NCBI GenBank assembly: GCA_944321755.1
Contig: CALUMM010000014.1
Coordinates: 1-54,094, forward strand
Source of the DNA: an uncultured Alistipes sp.
GTDB lineage: Bacteria; Bacteroidota; Bacteroidia; Bacteroidales; Rikenellaceae
Direction: 5' to 3'
Length of the DNA: 54,094 nt
Part shown: positions 49,360 to 54,094 of the stretch, one piece after another
How the letters are laid out: every line of letters starts with the position of its first letter
Numbering within the stretch: position 1 is the first letter of the stretch
The notes under the pieces: generated by a model
Told to the model about the DNA's origin: nothing
Seen by the model: only the letters and a program-made list of their open reading frames with translations
Databases searched by the model: none
Position numbers and translations under genes: made by a program

Positions 49360-49450
49360 AAAAAAGGAAACCCGGAATCCGGACCTGGTCCGTCTTCCAC
49401 AGTTTCCTCACCAACCTAAAACTACTAACCTAAATGAACCTTAAAACTTC
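49360..49450 (-). ncRNA. candidate small RNA, about 91 nt, paralog of the longer one
   Basis: Minus-strand unit sharing its first about 40 nt with the longer candidate, then ending in a terminator: GGAAAC pairs with GTTTCC, with inner stems GGAA/TTCC and GGACC/GGTCC, followed by six T. The unit is only a conserved 5' tail plus a terminator hairpin, the usual layout of a trans-acting small RNA. No ORF. Confidence 0.6.
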
Positions 49451-49465
49451 GCTGCAAAGATAAGG
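49411..49465 (-). repeat. 55-bp direct repeat, copy 2
   Basis: Second copy of the repeat, 342 bp from the first in the same orientation, with one mismatch. It holds the -7 box and 5' end of the shorter small-RNA candidate. Confidence 0.9.
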
Positions 49466-49486
49466 CGAAAAAAGTATCCGTGCAAG
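49455..49486 (-). promoter_or_regulatory. promoter of the shorter small-RNA candidate
   Basis: On the minus strand CTTG (49486-49483), 20-nt spacer, TATCTTTG (49462-49455). The -33 element keeps TTG but lies outside the duplicated repeat, so it was not copied with it. Confidence 0.7.
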
Positions 49487-49721
49487 CTTTTATTAAAAAA
49501 TTTTTCGAAATTTTTCATATTTTTTAATATAGGCACAGGCGACTCATTTTTAACGTATTGAAATACAACCAAATACGCACAAATTCAACCAGCCGTACCA
49601 ATTTTCAAGCCAACGGAATGCAGTAATCGAAAAAAACGACCATTTATATAATTAAGCACGAGTAACGTAATGTCGTAAAGGATAAATTACTACATTTGTA
49701 TTTGCAACATACACCTGTACC
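49466..49721. other. AT-rich intergenic region before the glycosyltransferase gene
   Basis: About 255 bp, much richer in A and T than its surroundings. Near its right end TACATTTG (49691-49698) is a good -7 box for the glycosyltransferase gene, 23 nt before its ATG; no well-spaced TTTG is seen. Nothing else recognisable. Confidence 0.45.
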
Positions 49722-50600
49722 ATGACCGTATCGCTGATTATCGCTACCTACAACTGGCCCCGGGCACTCTACCTGTGTCTCGACAGCGTCATGCAACAAA
49801 GCACGATGCCCACGGAGATCCTGATCGCCGATGACGGTTCGGGAGAGAGCACCCGTGAGGTGGTAGAGCATTTCAAGGCCCTCTCCCCGGTTCCCCTGCA
49901 CCACATCTGGCACGAAGACCGCGGATTCCGGGCTGCCGCCATCCGCAACAAGGCCATTGCCGCCAGCCATTGCGACTACGTCATCCTGGTCGACGGCGAT
50001 ATGATCCTGCAGCGGGATTTCATCAAGGATCACCTGCTCTTCGCCAAAAAGGGGTACTATGTCTCGGGATCGCGCGGAATCATTACGGCCCCGCGGACTC
50101 AGGAACTCCTCGACGGCAAGGGCCGGGCTCCCGTTCTTTCGGCCTGGAGCAGGGGGGTCACCAACCGGGCCAACGCCATGCGGAATCCCATTGTGGCCCG
50201 TCTGTATTGCACGCTGGTTCCCGAGCACAAGCCCAGAAGCTGCAACATGGGGATCTGGCGCGAGGATCTGCAGCGCGTCAACGGTTTCGACGAGGCGTTC
50301 GAAGGGTGGGGATTCGAAGATACGGAGCTGGGGTTGCGTCTGCACAACAGCAACATCCGCCAACGAAGGATCAAGTTCCAGGGCATCGCCTTCCACCTCC
50401 ACCACGGCAAAGCCGCACGCGACAACTACAAGCAAAATCAGGATCGCTATCTGGAGAGTGTCCGCGAGCACCGCACCCGTTGCGAGAAGGGACTCGACGG
50501 GCATCTTGCAACCACGACCGAGCCGACCGAGCCGACCGCTCCCGCCGCTCCCGCCGTCCCAGCCACTCCAGCCGCTCCTGCCGCTCCCGCCGAAAAATAG
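49722..50600 (+). CDS. family 2 glycosyltransferase with galactosyltransferase-type C-terminal region
   Basis: Cytoplasmic-face GT-A glycosyltransferase of 292 residues. Nucleotide-sugar site SLIIATYNWPRALYLCLDSV and ILIADDGSGEST; metal-binding DxD-like VDGDM; acceptor-side block RVNGFDEAFEGWGFEDTELG, as in the Glyco_transf_7C group. The last about 30 residues are a low-complexity Thr/Pro/Ala tail (TEPTEPTAPAAPAVPATPAA) not needed for the fold. The donor and acceptor are unknown. It is convergent with the next two transferase genes, with only 18 bp between the stop codons. Confidence 0.92.
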   Translation: MTVSLIIATYNWPRALYLCLDSVMQQSTMPTEILIADDGSGESTREVVEHFKALSPVPLHHIWHEDRGFRAAAIRNKAIAASHCDYVILVDGDMILQRDFIKDHLLFAKKGYYVSGSRGIITAPRTQELLDGKGRAPVLSAWSRGVTNRANAMRNPIVARLYCTLVPEHKPRSCNMGIWREDLQRVNGFDEAFEGWGFEDTELGLRLHNSNIRQRRIKFQGIAFHLHHGKAARDNYKQNQDRYLESVREHRTRCEKGLDGHLATTTEPTEPTAPAAPAVPATPAAPAAPAEK

Positions 50601-50618
50601 CCCGTCACCCGCGGCGGA

Positions 50619-51689
50619 CTACCGCCCGCACAACCGTTCCCACAGCGGCCAGTAGTGCATCTGCCGCCGGAGTTTCCACTTGCGGATCAGATTCAGCGGC
50701 TTGCGCTTCAACCCGACACGACCCTTCGCCAGAAAATCATCCACGGCATCCAGTACCCGGGCCGAACAACGGCAGTCCCGATGCGGTTCGTGACGCATCG
50801 TATAGGTGCGGATCTCCTCCATCAACGCCGCGGGGCGCGTCAGAGCCCGTTCGATTGCCGGACCCACCTCCCCGGGCTGCTGGACGTCGATCAGGTGCGG
50901 CCCGGGATGCGAATTGCGGAACGTCACGACCGGCTTGTCCAGGAACATGAACTCCAGAATGATCGACGAACTGTCGCAAAGCATCACATCGGCCTGCTGC
51001 AACAGCGGCATCTTGTCCGGCCCCTCGAAGAAGGTGACATTCTCATGCTCGGCGGCGATCCGCTTGTACCCCGACACGATCTCGGGATCGGTCAGCTTCG
51101 GATGGAAGGTGATGATCCAGTCCCAGGGTTTCGACTCCGCCAGCCGCTCGATCTCCGACATCAGGTGCGGCGCCGAGCAGACATTCTTCGTAAAGGTCGG
51201 CGGATAGAGGATTACCGGGCGCCGGTTCTGCGGGCGCCGCGTCATTTCGGGGGCAAAATAGGTGTCGGCCTTGGGCCAGCCGGTGTCATAGACGCGAAAG
51301 AAACCGAACTTTTTCTCCAGCTCCTTGAAAAAGGGCGTGCTGCTCGGGCCCTGCGTGCAGTAGATGTCGAACCATCCGCGCACCGTAAAGTGGTCGTCGA
51401 CGGCCTCGATCCGCTTCTGGATGGCATAGCCGTGGAACAGCGCCACCTTCACCCCGGGGAAGAAATCCGGGATGTAGTTGCCCGGGGCGAAGACCGCTGC
51501 GGGATTGAACTCGATCACCTCGCGGACCGTCTTCAAACGGAGTTCATCGCCCTCCAGCGAATCGGGGCAGGAGGGTTCGAGGAACCAGGCCGCCACGCCG
51601 CCGCGCCGCCGGATCTCGGCCTGCAACGGCCGCAGGATCGAATAGGCATAGGGCAGTGTGGCGAACAACAGGTAGTTCTTGGCTTCCAT
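50619..51689 (-). CDS. CDP-glycerol glycerophosphotransferase-like protein
   Basis: Protein of 356 residues with the GT-B-like fold of teichoic-acid type polymerases: VALFHGYAIQKR, ILYPPTFTKN, WIITFHPKL, and ADVMLCDSSSIILEFMFLDK PVV near the C-terminus. The C-terminus is very basic (RKPLNLIRKWKLRRQMHY), suiting membrane contact. In Gram-negative Bacteroidales such proteins modify capsule or lipid-linked glycans with glycerol-phosphate or a related group; the exact donor is not known. It follows the DUF5672 gene by 12 bp, so they form one unit. Confidence 0.88.
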   Translation of the reverse strand: MEAKNYLLFATLPYAYSILRPLQAEIRRRGGVAAWFLEPSCPDSLEGDELRLKTVREVIEFNPAAVFAPGNYIPDFFPGVKVALFHGYAIQKRIEAVDDHFTVRGWFDIYCTQGPSSTPFFKELEKKFGFFRVYDTGWPKADTYFAPEMTRRPQNRRPVILYPPTFTKNVCSAPHLMSEIERLAESKPWDWIITFHPKLTDPEIVSGYKRIAAEHENVTFFEGPDKMPLLQQADVMLCDSSSIILEFMFLDKPVVTFRNSHPGPHLIDVQQPGEVGPAIERALTRPAALMEEIRTYTMRHEPHRDCRCSARVLDAVDDFLAKGRVGLKRKPLNLIRKWKLRRQMHYWPLWERLCGR

Positions 51690-51701
51690 GGCGAAAAGAT
51701 T

Positions 51702-52448
51702 TTAACGGGCAGGAATGAAACGTTTCCAGAATTCGATACGCGCGGGTTTGAGCCAGCCGTGACAGCCGAACGGCAATTCGCCTCCGGTTGCGGCCAGGCA
51801 GCGGTCGGGATGGTTGTCGAACGAGAAGTCGATGGCCTCCCGCATCGAAGGATAGCGGAAATCCCGGGGCTCGATGGCCCAGAAGACATCCTCGGAATAG
51901 ATGTGCCGGGACTGGTTCAGGTAGTAGTCGATCCGCTTCGCGTACTTGATGCAGGCGCGGCGGAACGCCTCCACGCGCCGCAACGAGAGCCCGCCATTGC
52001 CCACCTTCCCGTAAAGCCGCCGGTTGCGGGGGAAGAAGTGCCGGATCACGGGCCACGACCACACTCCGGTCCGCCACCAGGTTCCTCCGATGTAATCGTA
52101 GCCCCGGCTGCACCAGTATTCCAGTTCGTCGCGGAAGATCCAGGCATCGGTCTGGCAGATCAGGATATACTCATAATCGGTGAACAGATCGTAGAACTCC
52201 GCCGAAAGCATCATTCGGTTGTACCCCAGGATCCCGGCCTTGCCGAGATAACCGTCCGAGACCCGGATGATCTCATAGTTGTAGACGGCCGGGAAACGCC
52301 GCGCCACAGCCTCCAGCTGCAGGCTCCGCGGCAGGAGCAGCACAATCGGATAACGGCTGAGGACCTCCGTATTGTGCTCCAGCGAAAGCCAGTCGTTCTC
52401 CGACAGGTTCTCGGAATAAACAGGTATGACTATCTTGACTCGTTTCAT
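51702..52448 (-). CDS. DUF5672 family, probable glycosyltransferase
   Basis: Protein of 248 residues. Opening KIVIPVYSENLSENDWLSLE, the block EYILICQTDAWIFRDELEYW (acidic pair in a DxD-like place), GYDYIGGTWW, and GNGGLSLRRVEAFRRACIKY fit DUF5672, which is glycosyltransferase-like. The SEDVFWAIEP segment resembles acceptor-binding acids of GT-A enzymes. It lies between the oxidoreductase (9 bp upstream) and the glycerophosphotransferase-like gene. Confidence 0.85.
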   Translation of the reverse strand: MKRVKIVIPVYSENLSENDWLSLEHNTEVLSRYPIVLLLPRSLQLEAVARRFPAVYNYEIIRVSDGYLGKAGILGYNRMMLSAEFYDLFTDYEYILICQTDAWIFRDELEYWCSRGYDYIGGTWWRTGVWSWPVIRHFFPRNRRLYGKVGNGGLSLRRVEAFRRACIKYAKRIDYYLNQSRHIYSEDVFWAIEPRDFRYPSMREAIDFSFDNHPDRCLAATGGELPFGCHGWLKPARIEFWKRFIPAR

Positions 52449-52457
52449 GATTCACGT

Positions 52458-54014
52458 TTATTTCCCGACATAGTCCCGTACCGCCCCGGCGATCCGCTCG
52501 CCGTCGAGGGCCGCCGAAATGATCCCTCCGGCATAACCGGCCCCCTCGCCTGCGGGGAAAAGCCCTTCGACCCCGGGGTGCATCAGCGTAGCGGGGTCGC
52601 GCGGGATCCGCACGGGCGTCGAAGTCCGCGACTCGACCCCGACGACGACCGCCTCGTTGGTCACATACCCCTTCATCCGTCGTCCGAAGGTCGTCAACCC
52701 CAGCTGCAGGCTCCGTGCGATGAAGTCGGGCATCCAGCGATCGAGCCGCGAAGGGGTGATGCCGGGGATGTAGGAGGCGGCAGGCAGCGACCCGCTGGCG
52801 CGTCCGGCCACGAAATCGGCGACCCGCTGAGCCGGAGCAATCTGATGCTCGCCGCCCTCACGCCGGGCCGCCTCCTCGAATTGCTGCTGGAACTTCAGTC
52901 CGGCCAGTTCGCCCCATTCGCCGCGCAGGTGCTCGAAATCCGACAGCCGGACCTCGGTGACCAGTCCGGAGTTGGCATAGGGCGACGTGCGGCCGCTGGG
53001 CGACATGCCGTTGACGACGGATTGCGCGGCATCGGTCATGGCCGGGACGATGAAGCCCCCCGGGCACATGCAGAACGAATAGACGCCGCGCCCCGCCTCC
53101 TGGCTCACCAGCGAATAGGAGGCAGCCGGAAGGTATTCGTCGCGCGTCTCGCAATGGTACTGGATCGCATCGATCAGCGCCTGCGGGTGCTCGATGCGCA
53201 CGCCCATGGCAAAGGGTTTGGCTTCGAGGCGCACCCCGCGGCGGTGGAGCAGTTCGTAGATGTCGCGGGCGGAGTGTCCCGTAGCGAGCACGACGGCCGC
53301 CCCTTCGATCCACTCATCGCCGCACTGCACGCCGAGGATCCGTCCCCGGACGATTTTCAGGTCCGTCACGCGGCTCTCGAAACGAAAAACGCCCCCGGCG
53401 TCAAGAATCGTCTGCCGGATGTTCTGCATGATGCGCGGCAGTTTGTCGGTTCCGATATGGGGGTGTGCCTCGAAGAGGATTTCGGGCGTGGCGCCGTGGA
53501 AGACCAGGGTCTGCAGCGCCTTGTTGTAATCGCCGCGTTTCTTGCTGCGGGTGAAGAGTTTGCCGTCGGAGAAGGTCCCGGCCCCACCCTCGCCGAATGC
53601 ATAGTTCGAATCGGGATCGACGGCACCGTTGCGGTTGATCTGGGCGATATCGCGCTTGCGGGCCGCGACGTCGCGGCCGCGCTCCAGGATGACGGGCTTC
53701 AGTCCCAGTTCGATCAGGCGCAGCGCGGCGAAGAGCCCGGCGGGTCCCGACCCGACGATCACCACCTCGGTGCGCCCGGCAACCGACGGATAGTCGAAAT
53801 GCACGGGAGCAGGCTGCGGTTCGCGGTCGACGTAGATTTCGAGCGAGAGGTTGACCTTGACCTGACGCTGCCGGGCATCGATGGATCGTTTTACGACCCG
53901 GACGAGCGCAATCTCATCTTCGCGGATTCCCATACGGCGAGCCGCCAGCGCAGTATAATACCTGGCATCGGCAGCCTGTCGGGGCGAAAGGACGAGCGTT
54001 ACGAGTTGGGACAT
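52458..54014 (-). CDS. NAD(P)/FAD-dependent oxidoreductase (FAD-dependent dehydrogenase family)
   Basis: Protein of 518 residues; the ATG at 54014 gives MSQLVTLVLSPRQAADARYY. The N-terminal about 85 residues are the alpha/beta domain usual in this family; the FAD dinucleotide-binding motif follows (VVIVGSGPAGLFAALRLIEL), then FGEGGAGTFSDGKLFTR, the second FAD contact VVLATGHSARDIYELL and the C-terminal GEGAGYAGGIISAALDGERI. Close relatives are widespread and of unknown substrate. It lies 9 bp upstream of the DUF5672 gene and may lead a three-gene unit. A TACTTTTG box lies 17 nt before its start. Confidence 0.9.
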   Translation of the reverse strand: MSQLVTLVLSPRQAADARYYTALAARRMGIREDEIALVRVVKRSIDARQRQVKVNLSLEIYVDREPQPAPVHFDYPSVAGRTEVVIVGSGPAGLFAALRLIELGLKPVILERGRDVAARKRDIAQINRNGAVDPDSNYAFGEGGAGTFSDGKLFTRSKKRGDYNKALQTLVFHGATPEILFEAHPHIGTDKLPRIMQNIRQTILDAGGVFRFESRVTDLKIVRGRILGVQCGDEWIEGAAVVLATGHSARDIYELLHRRGVRLEAKPFAMGVRIEHPQALIDAIQYHCETRDEYLPAASYSLVSQEAGRGVYSFCMCPGGFIVPAMTDAAQSVVNGMSPSGRTSPYANSGLVTEVRLSDFEHLRGEWGELAGLKFQQQFEEAARREGGEHQIAPAQRVADFVAGRASGSLPAASYIPGITPSRLDRWMPDFIARSLQLGLTTFGRRMKGYVTNEAVVVGVESRTSTPVRIPRDPATLMHPGVEGLFPAGEGAGYAGGIISAALDGERIAGAVRDYVGK

Positions 54015-54030
54015 ACGCAAAAATTACCTA

Positions 54031-54038
54031 CAAAAGTA
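54031..54038 (-). promoter_or_regulatory. -7 element of the FAD oxidoreductase gene
   Basis: TACTTTTG on the minus strand, 16 nt before the ATG, fits TAnnTTTG. The -33 element is not evident. Confidence 0.4.
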
Positions 54039-54094
54039 ACCAAAAAAGCTGGATAAATCGGATTTCGGGATTGTGAATTGTGAATTTTTATCTA

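Overview
The window looks like a chromosomal segment of a GC-rich gut Bacteroidales bacterium, probably Alistipes or a close relative. Three things point there: two SusC/SusD loci each led by an ECF sigma/FecR pair, many Bacteroidetes-type promoters (TTTG, about 19-20 nt, TAnnTTTG), and secreted glycoside hydrolases, metalloproteases and lipoproteins. The genus is an inference from base composition and gene content.

Bases 1-15502 (minus strand) form a peptide or glycoprotein utilization locus. An ECF sigma factor and a FecR anti-sigma factor lead, followed by SusC, SusD, a small lipoprotein and three tandem paralogous HExxHxxGxxH metalloproteases. The last of these runs off the left edge. Bases 15718-33235 (minus strand) form a second, glycan-directed locus: sigma, FecR, SusC, SusD, a large unassigned glycosidase-like protein, two IPT/TIG surface lipoproteins, a clan GH-A glycosidase lipoprotein, a divergent GH28 and a GH92 alpha-mannosidase. 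Beyond the sigma gene, on the plus strand, lies a protein that fuses three hydrolase modules, each with its catalytic residues.

Bases 36668-43973 (minus strand) hold the most unusual unit: a compact six-gene operon behind a near-consensus promoter. It encodes an SPFH-domain protein with a zinc-ribbon tail, a four-helix membrane protein, a membrane-anchored coiled-coil protein with a very acidic tail and a SAP/HeH-like end, two related coiled-coil proteins, and a bactofilin-like beta-helix protein. It resembles an envelope-associated scaffold or stress system that I cannot match to a described one.

Bases 44055-54014 are mostly housekeeping: a GH130 glycosidase, a flavin reductase-like protein, a XerC/D recombinase and HPF pair, tRNA-Glu(CTC), a DUF3298 lipoprotein, three glycan or polymer transferases and an FAD oxidoreductase. 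This stretch has two remarkable non-coding zones. One is an array of about ten degenerate copies of the 3' arm of the hpf terminator. The other holds two tandem promoter-to-terminator units on the minus strand that share a 55-bp promoter/5'-end repeat and look like paralogous small RNAs. Their common 5' end is complementary to the leaders of the first susC-like gene (11 nt) and of the SPFH operon (10 nt).
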